Below, piece after piece: positions 52,894-62,561 of a DNA stretch of 64,000 nucleotides. The stretch's first letter is position 1. Every line of letters begins with the position of its first letter. A program made the position numbers and the translations under genes. Source of the DNA: Pseudoalteromonas sp. R3 (GTDB lineage: Bacteria; Pseudomonadota; Gammaproteobacteria; Enterobacterales; Alteromonadaceae); assembly GCF_004014715.1 (NCBI RefSeq), contig NZ_CP034835.1, positions 3,162,001 to 3,226,000 on the forward strand, written 5' to 3'. Below the pieces are notes generated by a model that was not told where the DNA came from, ran no database searches, and saw nothing but the letters and a program-made list of their open reading frames with translations.

Positions 52894-53385
52894 ATGAAAT
52901 GTATAACCAAGCTAGTGTATTTATTGACCTTGTTCAGTGCAGGACATGCCTGGGCTGATTTTGATTTGCCTGGCAAAGGTCAGCTGCTTTACCCCACCGG
53001 CATAGAAAAAGACTTTAACTTTGGGTTTGGCTGGCAAAGTGATGCTCAAAAATTTCGCATTGGCGATAATAGCTATGATATGGCTCAGTTGCCCGAATCT
53101 TACTCTGTTGCCATTACACTGAGCAAAGATGATTCTAAGGTCTGGATCCAGGAGTTTAACCCTGGTTTTATCGAAGGGTTCAGCTGGCAGCTTGGCGATC
53201 ACAAGCTTGAGCTATTTAAAAAGCAGTTTATGAGCCCCGTAAAAGGTGACTATGTGTTGCGCCTGGATGATATTGACTACTTTCTGGTACGCAACAACAT
53301 CAGTGTCACCATCAAGTTTACCGAGCAAGGTATTGATAACATCAAGTTAGACGGTGTGACCAAAAACATGGGCACTAAAAAATAA
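52894..53385 (+). CDS. Exported protein of unknown function
   Basis: 163 residues from the ATG at 52894, with a signal peptide (1-21, ending AWA). The mature part is beta-rich (IGDNSYDMAQLPESYSVAITL, in part) without Cys or a recognised motif. It stands alone between the thioesterase and tyrR, and shares a hairpin with tyrR at its end. Confidence 0.65.
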   Translation: MKCITKLVYLLTLFSAGHAWADFDLPGKGQLLYPTGIEKDFNFGFGWQSDAQKFRIGDNSYDMAQLPESYSVAITLSKDDSKVWIQEFNPGFIEGFSWQLGDHKLELFKKQFMSPVKGDYVLRLDDIDYFLVRNNISVTIKFTEQGIDNIKLDGVTKNMGTKK

Positions 53386-53402
53386 GGGGACCAACTGTCC
53401 CC
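53386..53402. terminator. Bidirectional terminator
   Basis: GGGGA-ccaac-TGTCCCC between the convergent exported-protein and tyrR genes. The plus side is followed by CCACTTTAT and the minus side by TTATTTTTTAG, so it suits the minus strand better. Confidence 0.6.
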
Positions 53403-53407
53403 CCACT

Positions 53408-54964
53408 TTATACTTTCACTGTTTTTCTGTTAATACCGTACTCTCTGAGCTTATTTGCTACTGCGGTATGACTTAACCCTAATCGTTTGGCCAGTTGGCG
53501 TGAGCTCGGATAGGCAGGGTAAAGTTTACGCAGTAATGTTGCTTCAAAACGCTTGACCGCCTGCTCCAGTGTTCCTTCAAAGTCCGACTCCAAATAGCCC
53601 AGATCGTGAGTGAAGGTTGGTAACTGAAGATGTTCTATACGAAGCTCATTGTCATCAAGCATAGACACTGCACGATAAATGGCATTTTCCAGTTGTCTGA
53701 CATTACCCGGCCATGGGTATTGTTCCAGAAACTGCAGGCACTCCTCATCCAGCGCCGGTGTTGCATGGCCACTTTGCTGTGCATATTTTTGAATAAAGTG
53801 CTCTGCAAGTGATTTAATGTCGGCTTTGCGATCACGCAAAGGCGCGATTTCCAGTGTTAAAACGTTGATGCGATAGTACAGGTCTTCACGGAAGCTGCCT
53901 TCTTGCACCATTGCAGGAAGATCTTTTTGCGTTGCAGCAATGATGCGCACATTGACCTTTACTTCATTCTCATCACCTACTTTTCGGAATGTGCCATCTT
54001 GTAAAAAGCGCAGCAATTTGGTTTGTAACTGAGTCGACATTTCACCGACTTCATCAAGGAATACCGTACCTCCATCAGCCTGCTCCAGCACGCCTCGTTT
54101 AGGCGCACTGTTTTCTTCGTAGCCGGCATAGCCAAATAACTCCGATTCGGCGACGTCATCAGGCAAAGAGGCGCACGACAGCGCAATAAAAGGCTTTAAA
54201 GAGCGATTAGACGCGTAGTGACAGGCCCGGGCCAGTAGCTCTTTACCCGTTCCCGTTTCACCGGTAATTAAAATTGGGGCTTCAAGCTGCGCCATTTTTC
54301 GCGCTTCGCGCACTACTCGTCGCATCGCGGTACTCTGGCTATGGATGGCTGCAAAACTCTCCTGCCCGTAGCGACGAAACGCGCTAACCTGCTGGCCCAG
54401 TCGGCTTTGTGATTTAATATTTATGACCGCCCCTGCCAGCACATCTCCTTCAGGACCTTGTGGGACAGAGATAGGTAAAATATCAGCAATAAAGTCTTCG
54501 CCGCCTACTTCAACCCGAGTGGTTTGGCCCAATACATCTTTACCTTCCAGCCAGCGGGTAAAATTAAACCCTTTCAGCAGGTTATTAATATTGGCACCCA
54601 TGATCTCCGGCTCTGGCTGGTTCAGGTCGCGACATGCCGCATCGTTACAGTGACGTACCCAACCTTTCGCATCGATGGAAATAACACCATCGGGAAGTGC
54701 ACTGAGTAAGGTATTGAGCTCGTTATGTTCACGTTCAGAAGGCAGAAAAGCCGTTGTCCTGACATCCTCCACTCCATCTATCAGTCTGATTTCAGGCATT
54801 ATTTTCTGAAACTGTTCAAACTCAATAGGGGGGAAACTCACATACATTCTGCAATTAACGGAATCAACTTCTATTCCTTTTAGATCAACCCGGTACTTAA
54901 CCAGGATATTCAAAATTTCCTGCGCAATACCGATCCGATCGGCACAGTGAATTTCTAAACGCAT
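53408..54964 (-). CDS. tyrR: TyrR-type aromatic amino acid regulator
   Basis: 518 residues from the ATG at 54964 (MRLEIHCADRIGIAQEILNI, an ACT domain); the frame opens 13 codons earlier. Order: ACT (1-75), PAS (about 80-185), AAA+ (about 200-430, Walker A GETGTGKELLAR, Walker B GGTVFLDEVGEM) and a Fis-like helix-turn-helix (SSRQLAKRLGLSHTAVANKL). The GAFTGA loop that contacts sigma-54 is replaced by GYEENSAPKRG, as in TyrR, which works on sigma-70 promoters. It controls aromatic amino acid synthesis, uptake or breakdown. Confidence 0.92.
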   Translation of the reverse strand: MRLEIHCADRIGIAQEILNILVKYRVDLKGIEVDSVNCRMYVSFPPIEFEQFQKIMPEIRLIDGVEDVRTTAFLPSEREHNELNTLLSALPDGVISIDAKGWVRHCNDAACRDLNQPEPEIMGANINNLLKGFNFTRWLEGKDVLGQTTRVEVGGEDFIADILPISVPQGPEGDVLAGAVINIKSQSRLGQQVSAFRRYGQESFAAIHSQSTAMRRVVREARKMAQLEAPILITGETGTGKELLARACHYASNRSLKPFIALSCASLPDDVAESELFGYAGYEENSAPKRGVLEQADGGTVFLDEVGEMSTQLQTKLLRFLQDGTFRKVGDENEVKVNVRIIAATQKDLPAMVQEGSFREDLYYRINVLTLEIAPLRDRKADIKSLAEHFIQKYAQQSGHATPALDEECLQFLEQYPWPGNVRQLENAIYRAVSMLDDNELRIEHLQLPTFTHDLGYLESDFEGTLEQAVKRFEATLLRKLYPAYPSSRQLAKRLGLSHTAVANKLREYGINRKTVKV

Positions 54965-55239
54965 TTGTTCCTCAAAACGGTTTTCTACCTTTTGCGGGAT
55001 CATACTCTAAGAATAGACCCCAGACTAGCAAAACGTAAACATATTTGGACAGAGATTTTAGCTACAGCAACTATAATGAAAAAGACAGATTCTTCCTGTC
55101 AAAAAAATACGGATTAATGCGTACACTAGCGCAGTCATCTATGTATACATTATTAATACTTAACGATTGCAGTTTGGTGAACAATGAATTTATAATACAA
55201 AAGACCTAGACATTAAGCCGTACAGGTTAAGGGGCTGCC

Positions 55240-57453
55240 TTGAATATTTACAATTTAATTCCATTTGTTCCTGTAATGTGTTTTATCAGCGCCTGCTCGG
55301 TGGAAGATCCTTACGAGACTGGCCCAACACAAGCACAGCAAGAAGAACAACAACAGCAGCAAGAACAACAGAACCAAACTCGCGGCTTTACGTTGCAACT
55401 GCTGGATTCTAACGCCACAGCCCTGACTGATGCCAGTGTACAGCTTTTCGACAACCAGTATCGTACCGACGCTCAGGGGCAATTGACCCTGACAGACCTC
55501 AGCAACAACAACGTGACTTTGACAATCTCAGTGCCCGGGTATGAACGCATTGTGATGGTCGTTAACAGCAAAGCGCAGCAAAACCAACCTTTACCTGTTG
55601 TGTTAAAGAAGGTAACCGCAACCAGCAGTGAGCTGATGTTTGGCGGTGATACTATGTTTGGCCGCCGCTATATGGACCCTTCTTTGACGACGATGGGAAA
55701 TCTGTTACCTGATGTTGAAGAGGCGATGATCAGACCTGGTAATGCGGCAAGCAGTGCCATTGCCCTGACACAATTCGTCAAACCTATTATGGCAAGCGCT
55801 GATTTTGCTTCCGTTAATCTCGAATCACCCGTGCTTGCAACACCCTCGACGGTTCACCCGAGCAAAGAGTTTGCCTTTTTCTCGTTACCGGATACCCTCC
55901 AGGGCTTGACCGCGATCGGCATAGATTATGTTGCTTTGGGTAACAATCACGTGTTTGACTATCAGCAAAAGGGGTTAGAGGACACCATCAAATTTGTTGA
56001 GCAGGCAGGGTTTAGCCACAGCGGCGCAGGTAATAACACCACTGAAGCCTATGCGCCCCGACTGGTTAAAGTAGGTAACACAACGCTTGGATTGGTGTCG
56101 GCCACCTCCATTACCGGTGACGACCATCTGGTCACTTATATCGCCACTGCCAACAAAGGAGGCGCTGCCGATCTGACCGACAGCACGGCACTCAGTGCCG
56201 CCGTTGAGCAAGCCAGTGAAAGCAGTGATTACGCAGTTGTCCAACTGCATGGGGGAGATGAATACTCTTATGCGCCCACCCGTTATATCAACAACCGATT
56301 TGAATTCGTTAGTCGTCGTGCACCTGATCTGATGATAGCCCACCATCCCCATGTGGCTCAGGGGTTTGGTCTCTATAACGGGGTTCCCGCCTTATTGGGC
56401 CTGGGCAACTTTGTATTTGAGCAAAACCGCCATGAGACCTTACTGGGGGTTGCTGTCTCTGTCAGAGTCGACCCAACACAATCACCCAAAACGCAATCCG
56501 CCAGAGCTTATCCTGTTTACCTGGAAGATTATCAGCCCAAACTGGTGAGTGGCTTTTTAAGCGACTATCTGATCCGCCGACTGGCTGAGTTTTCTAGCCC
56601 AGAGGTTGCCATTGTTCCCGGACCAGGTTTCGGAGACGTCTATTTCCAAAATCCGCCTAGCGTTCAAGAGGTAGAGACGGTGACGTTAAACCTGGCAGCA
56701 GGAGAGCACCTTGTTGATCTTCGTGAATATGCACCCAGTAATGCATTTTTGAGCAAAATCAGCAGCACAGGCACAGCAGACGTGACGCTCGGCCGAGACC
56801 TGATGTGGTTTGGCGACTTTGAAGACTGGGACAATGACAATGAAGTCAATGAGGTCACTCGCTGGGAACATGAAAGTGATGACATTACCCCCTGTCTGAC
56901 TGGTGCAATGCGCGGTACGCAGGGGATGTGCTTATCCCGTACACAATTTAATAATCGACCGATCCGCATGCCGTTTAAACAAACATTGCGTACCATGCCA
57001 ATCACGCCGTCAGAGTCAACGCTTGAAGCCTACTCTGAGTTGAGCTTGTTTGGTTATGCAAAAGGTGACAATGCAGGCGCTTTGAGTGCAGAGCTGACCA
57101 TAGTCACCGCAGAAGACAACCTGGAATTTTCCAGCGAGGAAGTCGGTCTGATTGAACCTGGTAGTTACAACTGGCAGACATTTCGTCACGACATTACCCT
57201 GCCTGATGACAGCCAGACGCTGGGACCTGAGCAATTGCCTGCACGTGCCGTCAAACTGGCATTTAAGCAGGCACCGCCAGAGCAAGGAGAGGCGACCGTC
57301 ATGCTAGATCAACTTGCGTTGATCTCATGGCAAAAATCTTTTAGTCTCAACAATAGGTTATGGCAGGCAGAACGCATGCATGGCTTGGATTTTATGGCAC
57401 TGGAAACAGACGTTCCCGTCACGTTGACACTGCATTTTTCTGCTTACGATTAA
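55240..57453 (+). CDS. CapA-family (PgsA-like) lipoprotein with an N-terminal regulatory-type beta domain
   Basis: 737 residues; TTG start at 55240 with AAGGGG upstream. The lipobox is FISAC-S at residue 19, then a Gln/Glu-rich linker (about 31-47). A carboxypeptidase-regulatory-like domain (about 48-115, TDAQGQLTLTDLS) is followed by the CapA metallophosphatase-like domain (about 128-460: ELMFGGDTMFGR, NLESPV, LGNNHVFDY, HGGDEYSY, HHPHVAQGF, GLGNFVFEQ). The remaining 270 residues look like a beta-sandwich, carbohydrate-binding-like region. In poly-gamma-glutamate systems CapA/PgsA helps polymer export. It heads the cluster that continues to the window end. Confidence 0.88.
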   Translation: MNIYNLIPFVPVMCFISACSVEDPYETGPTQAQQEEQQQQQEQQNQTRGFTLQLLDSNATALTDASVQLFDNQYRTDAQGQLTLTDLSNNNVTLTISVPGYERIVMVVNSKAQQNQPLPVVLKKVTATSSELMFGGDTMFGRRYMDPSLTTMGNLLPDVEEAMIRPGNAASSAIALTQFVKPIMASADFASVNLESPVLATPSTVHPSKEFAFFSLPDTLQGLTAIGIDYVALGNNHVFDYQQKGLEDTIKFVEQAGFSHSGAGNNTTEAYAPRLVKVGNTTLGLVSATSITGDDHLVTYIATANKGGAADLTDSTALSAAVEQASESSDYAVVQLHGGDEYSYAPTRYINNRFEFVSRRAPDLMIAHHPHVAQGFGLYNGVPALLGLGNFVFEQNRHETLLGVAVSVRVDPTQSPKTQSARAYPVYLEDYQPKLVSGFLSDYLIRRLAEFSSPEVAIVPGPGFGDVYFQNPPSVQEVETVTLNLAAGEHLVDLREYAPSNAFLSKISSTGTADVTLGRDLMWFGDFEDWDNDNEVNEVTRWEHESDDITPCLTGAMRGTQGMCLSRTQFNNRPIRMPFKQTLRTMPITPSESTLEAYSELSLFGYAKGDNAGALSAELTIVTAEDNLEFSSEEVGLIEPGSYNWQTFRHDITLPDDSQTLGPEQLPARAVKLAFKQAPPEQGEATVMLDQLALISWQKSFSLNNRLWQAERMHGLDFMALETDVPVTLTLHFSAYD

Positions 57454-57478
57454 CATAACCAGGTATTTCGGGGGGCGT

Positions 57479-58816
57479 GTGTCGCTCAAACAACAAGTCT
57501 TCATGATCAAGCGACAAAAGCCGTTTTGGTCGATTTTACTGCTGTTTTTAGTTGTTCTGGTATTTGCCGTGCACGGCTCATTTGCACGCCTGAATGCCTA
57601 TGTTTACAGCCAGTTTAATCAATTTTTTGAGCAGCAGAGCAGTGATATTGTGGTGATTGAGTCACCAAATTTGCAACGCCAGCAATCTGAGCTCATCACC
57701 CAGCTACTTAACCATAAAGTGAACGCCATTATTGTGCTTTCCGATGTAGTCTCTAAACAAAGCATGTCATTTGCCAATGTGTATTTTCCCTTCGCTGACC
57801 CACGGTATTGTCTGCCGGACGTACAACCCTGGTTAGGCTATAACATGGTGCTCGGTAAGCCTCGGGATAAGTGCCAAAATGTCTGGCAAAGCATTTATGG
57901 GCCGCAACACTTCAACACCGGAAAACTGATCAACTTTGCGCTATCACCCAGCGCATTACCTAAGTTTTCCAGCACACGATTGCTGGAAGAAGATGTGCTG
58001 CTCAGCCAGTTAGAAGGTAAAGTTGTGTTAATTGCTCAGCAACAACTCGGCTTTAGCGTCCCACTGAGAGCACCCAAGCTGCACGGAGCAAACAATCCGG
58101 TCTATCTGCATGCCTATGTTGCTGACAGTCTGGAAAAAGAGCAGTTAATTACTCGCCTGGCACAGTGGCAGTCCGTAGCGTTACAACTGGGGTTGCTGGC
58201 ACTATTGCTTATCGTATATCAGAAAAATACGCTCACGCTGAGCATCATTATTGCAGCCTGTTTATCTCTTGCAGGCCTGCTGGCCAGTTATGTAGTGATG
58301 GTCACACTCCAGTATTTACTACCCATAGGCCAGCTCCTGGTGATTAACCTGGTAACTATGCTGTGGGTGTTTTTCTCCCGTAAATGGCTTGAAGAAAACG
58401 AACTGCTCGAGCTGATTGCTAATGTCCACCAGCGTATGATGGGTCGTTACTTGCCCCGCTCTATCAGCACCGAAAGCACCCCCTGGGATGCCATTATTAC
58501 GCTTGTGAATCAGCAACTGGCACTCAACCGATCTATTTTTCTTGCTCGCCTGGAGGGCGATCACCGGTTAGAAGAGATCCGCGCCATCAACTGCCATATT
58601 GAAGACATCGTAGAGCAGCGCCGCGATTATCAGCGCCCGCCCTATTCCGATGCCATTAAAGCCTTTGGTGCCGTACAAACCTCGCGTCCCTTTTTCAGTG
58701 GTCTTCAGGAGCTTGAACGCCAGTTTGTTGTGCCTTTAATGTATGCCGGTGACATTCGTGGTTTTTGGGCGATGACGGTGATCCCAATGAACAGTTCGAC
58801 GAAAAAGCCTTTATAA
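57479..58816 (+). CDS. CHASE2-type membrane sensor, N-terminal part
   Basis: 445 residues; GTG start after a GGGGGG run. A leading helix (about 15-35), an extracytoplasmic domain (about 36-220, with DIVVIESPNLQRQQSELITQ resembling CHASE2), three helices (about 229-247, 251-274, 279-298) and a cytoplasmic GAF-like domain (about 330-440). Helix, CHASE2 and three helices form the family topology. The GAF-like domain is cut at GFWAMTVIPMNSSTKKPL-stop; its continuation (NEQFDEKAFIKNVNRFASQ) lies in the -1 frame. It is 25 bases after the CapA gene. Confidence 0.7.
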   Translation: MSLKQQVFMIKRQKPFWSILLLFLVVLVFAVHGSFARLNAYVYSQFNQFFEQQSSDIVVIESPNLQRQQSELITQLLNHKVNAIIVLSDVVSKQSMSFANVYFPFADPRYCLPDVQPWLGYNMVLGKPRDKCQNVWQSIYGPQHFNTGKLINFALSPSALPKFSSTRLLEEDVLLSQLEGKVVLIAQQQLGFSVPLRAPKLHGANNPVYLHAYVADSLEKEQLITRLAQWQSVALQLGLLALLLIVYQKNTLTLSIIIAACLSLAGLLASYVVMVTLQYLLPIGQLLVINLVTMLWVFFSRKWLEENELLELIANVHQRMMGRYLPRSISTESTPWDAIITLVNQQLALNRSIFLARLEGDHRLEEIRAINCHIEDIVEQRRDYQRPPYSDAIKAFGAVQTSRPFFSGLQELERQFVVPLMYAGDIRGFWAMTVIPMNSSTKKPL

Positions 58817-59448
58817 AGAATGTCAATCGCTTTGCCAGTCAGATTGGTGAGCTATTGTTCCATTACAGAATGCTGCAAAGCCAGCAACGCGCATCCTTAA
58901 GCCCCCTGACCCGAGCACTGACTCTGACACTGGAAAAGCCTCTGAGTCAGAAGGTGAAATCGGCCATCGGAGAAATGGAACAAAAGCTCTCTACACTGGA
59001 GCAGGTTTTCAATCAGATCCGTACGGCTGCTGTGTTATTTAATCTGTTTGGTCAGGTCGTACAAACCAATCAGCCGTTGGAACAACTGGCTAAAAAGCAT
59101 CATCTTGCACTATTCGAAATGACCGCTTTGGATCTCTTAGACAAAATTACTTCGATGCCAAAAGAGACACTCAAAGGCAAACTGCGCTACCTGACTCTGC
59201 AACAGGGAGAGCTATTTCTGCCGGCAATACTCGGCACAGACACCTATATCCTCAATATACGCTCACTCTCCGCGAGCCAGGTCAGCAGCACCATCGGAGA
59301 GCCTTTCTCTGTGGCCGGCATTTTGTTTGAATTTATCGACATTACCACCTTACTTCAGCAACTTGAGGATCCCCATGCGCTATTGAGCAAGCTCACGTCT
59401 GTGACGCCCAGTAGCGACGGCGACCCCAATAAGGAGCACACGCTGTAA
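58765..59448 (+). CDS. CHASE2 sensor, C-terminal part: end of GAF and a PAS-like domain (-1 frame)
   Basis: 228 codons. The only apparent start is a TTG at 58765 with no ribosome site, overlapping the previous frame by 52 bases. The first 40 residues (NEQFDEKAFIKNVNRFASQI, then GELLFHYRML) complete the GAF-like fold. A helical linker follows, then a PAS-like domain (about 85-215: AAVLFNLFGQVVQTNQPLEQ ... GILFEFIDITTLL). No kinase, cyclase or other output domain. One extra C in the CCC near 58793 would fuse the two parts. The stop overlaps the next ATG (TAATG). Confidence 0.7.
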   Translation: MGDDGDPNEQFDEKAFIKNVNRFASQIGELLFHYRMLQSQQRASLSPLTRALTLTLEKPLSQKVKSAIGEMEQKLSTLEQVFNQIRTAAVLFNLFGQVVQTNQPLEQLAKKHHLALFEMTALDLLDKITSMPKETLKGKLRYLTLQQGELFLPAILGTDTYILNIRSLSASQVSSTIGEPFSVAGILFEFIDITTLLQQLEDPHALLSKLTSVTPSSDGDPNKEHTL

Positions 59449-62400
59449 TGGATTGGGTGTTACCACTTTTTCCAGATGGAAGCGGGCTGGGTCAGTCTGT
59501 TATTACCACAGTTTGGGTGGGTATTGCCGTTGTTTGTATGCTGAACTTGCGTTTCGGCTTTCCCCTCACCGGCCTGGTGGTGCCCGGCTATCTGGTACCC
59601 TTACTGATAGTCAGCCCGGTTTCCGCCATTGTCATAGTGATCGAGGCCATTGTCGTATATGTTTTGATGCGCTTGAGCGCTAAAGTAGTCATGGAACGAC
59701 TGGGATATGCAGAAATGTTCGGCAGGGATCGCTTCTTTGCCATTATTCTGATCAGTATTCTGGTCCGGGTGTTTATGGACACCTTATTCTGGCCTCAGAT
59801 AGGTCAGGTGTTGGCGCTGTGGGATATTACTTTTGACTACGCGGGGCAGCTTTATAGTCTGGGCCTGGTGATCATTGCCCTGACTGCCAATGTGATGTGG
59901 AATGGCGGTTTTCGCTATGGTATGCGAGTGACATTAGTCCAGCTGGCCATCACCTTTATATTGGTGCGGTTTGTTCTGATGCCGTTTACCAATTTCAGTA
60001 TTGCTAACCTCGCTATCATGTACGAAGCGGTTGCCGCCTCTATCCTTGCTGCTCCCAAAGCATATATCATCCTGGTTATCACCGCCTTTTTGGCTTCTCG
60101 GGCCAATATTCGTTACGGCTGGGAGTTCAATGGCATTATGCTACCAGCACTGCTGGCGCTACAACTCATGCAACCGAGTAAACTGCTCACTACCTTTATC
60201 GAAACCACGGTGATCTTATCTCTGGGCGCCATCTTGCTTAACTTTACCCGCCTCAAACACGCAAACTTTGAAGGCGCGCGGTTGTTACTGCTGTTTTTCA
60301 ACATTGGCTTTATCTACAAGCTACTGCTGAATTACTTTGTGGTCGACTACTTCCCGACCCTCAAAGCCACTGACACATTTGCCTTTGGTTATATGCTGTC
60401 CACCTTGTTGGCACTTAAAATCTATCAGAAAAATGCTCTGGGCCTGGTATTGCGGGCCACTTTTCAGACCTCAATGATCGGAGGCCTGCTGGCATTTGGT
60501 ATCGGCTTCGCCATCATGTTTGTCCCATCTCTGATCCACAGCCCATCACAACCCGCTGCAGTTGATGGCGCCCAAAGTGCCCCGCTGAGTCATCATGTCA
60601 GTGAATACAAAAGCTACCTGTATACCGCAAGATACGACTTGCTAAATCTTAGCCATTACCAGCAGGCGCAGCAATTGCAACGCTTTAGAGGCGCCATTCG
60701 ATTGCTGAATGAGGACCCTCAGGACCCTGACATTCAATACCGCGCTGCCCAGGTGCTGGCCGAACTAGGCTTTATACTTATTGATAACCCGGCTACTTTA
60801 GTGATCAAAGATGCCCAGACAACACATCCCAGAGGCCTTTTTGCTTTAGCAAAATCTCCTGTGCGCGAACATATAGTGACCGTGCCCTATCCAACCAGTG
60901 AACGTCTGGCAGGCGATGCCGCCGGGCAACTATTTGCTATTTTAGGGAGTAGTGCACTGGCTCTGGGCACACGGGTGACACCGTCGGCAGCCAGTCAACA
61001 AACTCGGCCTCAAAGCGCCTATTATCAGGCCTTCATTAGCGCACTAAACACCAATCAGGTATTACAGCTTAGAGCCATTAACCAATACACACGGCCTCAG
61101 TTGAGGCAAACACGCTTTGTAGACAACAGCCAGTTTTGGATTTACAACCAACTGCCCGACTCGTTGTCACAGCGCCAGCTCACCCGCCTGTTGGGATTTG
61201 AGCGCAGCCAGTTCGGTCTGCTCAGTGAGGACAACCTGCCCTACCCGGGTTACGAGGGAGCCATGCTGGAAACCTATTTCGACAACCTGAGTTACGCTAC
61301 CCTCTTGTCACATACAGCAAGAAGCAATGTGAATGCACCTCAGTACCCTGTCGAACAGCTCAGCCTGTCACTCGAAGAGTTGGTCACTCAGTTTTCTCAA
61401 CATATTAGTGCCAAAGGAAGCGGCCATTTTCGTATGCTCGCGGAAAACGAAGCGGCACTGTGGGAATACGAGGTCCTGGAGCCCTTATTCAAACTCTCCT
61501 ATGAGCTACGCTCACGCTCGCTGGATGAGGATGATCTTAATCGTCTGCAACAGCTTAATCGACTCGCCAACATGGTAGGCTACCGCCTGCAACTGATCAT
61601 CAATGATACCCATCGTCTGGTGATCATCAGTCCTTTGCCTGAGGTCAGCTATTACCAGCAAGGACAGGGGTTTTATGCCATTAACCTCAATGCTACTGTG
61701 CCACTAACCATTCAGGTACCGCGACCGCTATTCGAAAGTAATACGCTACAGTTTGCAACTGACCTGTTCCAGACCAGTGGCGCCCAGGCACTGCTCATTG
61801 CCGGGGCCCACCCATATGCCAGTGAACAAGCAAACGTTATGGCGCCGACTAACACGCGGACTCTTTATAACGTGGTACACCAAAGTGCGGTGCGACACAA
61901 TCCGGGGGTGCCGGTATTAAGTTTGCAAGTCCGTAGCCATAGCGCTCCTTCGCAGATCCGCCCCAGTGCCATTGCGTATCAATTTACTCAACCTGATTTT
62001 CGACATACTTCTACCATTAATGCGCTGCATAAGGCTATGAAGCGATTGGGGATAACAGTAGAAAAAGTCTCTGGTCAGATTGCTACCCGAGGGCTTGAGA
62101 TTGGTTCGTCTCCGCAGTCAGGCTATCGCCTGTTCAGCCCAGACAGTGAACTGGCGACTCTATGGCTGGCTTCCGATTTCAAGCAACACTATGCGGTTTC
62201 TGAACAAGCGCTTCAGGAGCGCTTGCTTGCCGTCTCCGCACAACCCAACTTTATGCAGGTACGCCTTGCAGCAACAGGACCTGATGACTGGGTGAATTTA
62301 TCGCAACAACAGAGACAAAGACTCGACACCACAATCAGCCGCTATGCACAAACCCAGCACCTGCCTTGGTTAAGTGCCTTATGCGACGGACTATCAGGCT

Positions 62401-62561
62401 GCACCCTGCAAGCAATCAGACTTTCCGACAATGGGTTACTCGGACTGCAACTACAGTTGGCAGGCAAAACCGCAGCGGTTTACCTTGCTCAGCGCAACCG
62501 GCTAATAACGCTTGAAGCACTCGAGCAAATGATGCAAGGAGGGCCAAATGTACTGGATTAA
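59448..62561 (+). CDS. Large membrane protein with duplicated CapC (PgsC)-like units and an unknown C-terminal domain
   Basis: 1037 residues. The first 360 are about 12 helices in two CapC-like units: unit 1 has FGFPLTGLVVPGYLVPLL (about 37-54), which closely resembles the TG-x-x-PAGLVVPGY segment of poly-gamma-glutamate CapC; unit 2 has YGWEFNGIMLPALLALQ (about 222-238). The remaining 675 residues are soluble and probably extracytoplasmic, with blocks such as IQVPRPLFESNTLQFATDLF and ALLIAGAHPYASEQANV (about 778-795). I do not recognise this part; the His/Asn pattern could be enzymatic. The ATG overlaps the sensor stop by one base and the end overlaps the next gene by 14. Confidence 0.72.
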   Translation: MDWVLPLFPDGSGLGQSVITTVWVGIAVVCMLNLRFGFPLTGLVVPGYLVPLLIVSPVSAIVIVIEAIVVYVLMRLSAKVVMERLGYAEMFGRDRFFAIILISILVRVFMDTLFWPQIGQVLALWDITFDYAGQLYSLGLVIIALTANVMWNGGFRYGMRVTLVQLAITFILVRFVLMPFTNFSIANLAIMYEAVAASILAAPKAYIILVITAFLASRANIRYGWEFNGIMLPALLALQLMQPSKLLTTFIETTVILSLGAILLNFTRLKHANFEGARLLLLFFNIGFIYKLLLNYFVVDYFPTLKATDTFAFGYMLSTLLALKIYQKNALGLVLRATFQTSMIGGLLAFGIGFAIMFVPSLIHSPSQPAAVDGAQSAPLSHHVSEYKSYLYTARYDLLNLSHYQQAQQLQRFRGAIRLLNEDPQDPDIQYRAAQVLAELGFILIDNPATLVIKDAQTTHPRGLFALAKSPVREHIVTVPYPTSERLAGDAAGQLFAILGSSALALGTRVTPSAASQQTRPQSAYYQAFISALNTNQVLQLRAINQYTRPQLRQTRFVDNSQFWIYNQLPDSLSQRQLTRLLGFERSQFGLLSEDNLPYPGYEGAMLETYFDNLSYATLLSHTARSNVNAPQYPVEQLSLSLEELVTQFSQHISAKGSGHFRMLAENEAALWEYEVLEPLFKLSYELRSRSLDEDDLNRLQQLNRLANMVGYRLQLIINDTHRLVIISPLPEVSYYQQGQGFYAINLNATVPLTIQVPRPLFESNTLQFATDLFQTSGAQALLIAGAHPYASEQANVMAPTNTRTLYNVVHQSAVRHNPGVPVLSLQVRSHSAPSQIRPSAIAYQFTQPDFRHTSTINALHKAMKRLGITVEKVSGQIATRGLEIGSSPQSGYRLFSPDSELATLWLASDFKQHYAVSEQALQERLLAVSAQPNFMQVRLAATGPDDWVNLSQQQRQRLDTTISRYAQTQHLPWLSALCDGLSGCTLQAIRLSDNGLLGLQLQLAGKTAAVYLAQRNRLITLEALEQMMQGGPNVLD

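Noticed and set aside
55000..55060. Possible TyrR box (TGTAAA-N6-TTTACA) upstream of tyrR
   Set aside because: Only CGTAAA is convincing; the second half (TGGACA) does not match.
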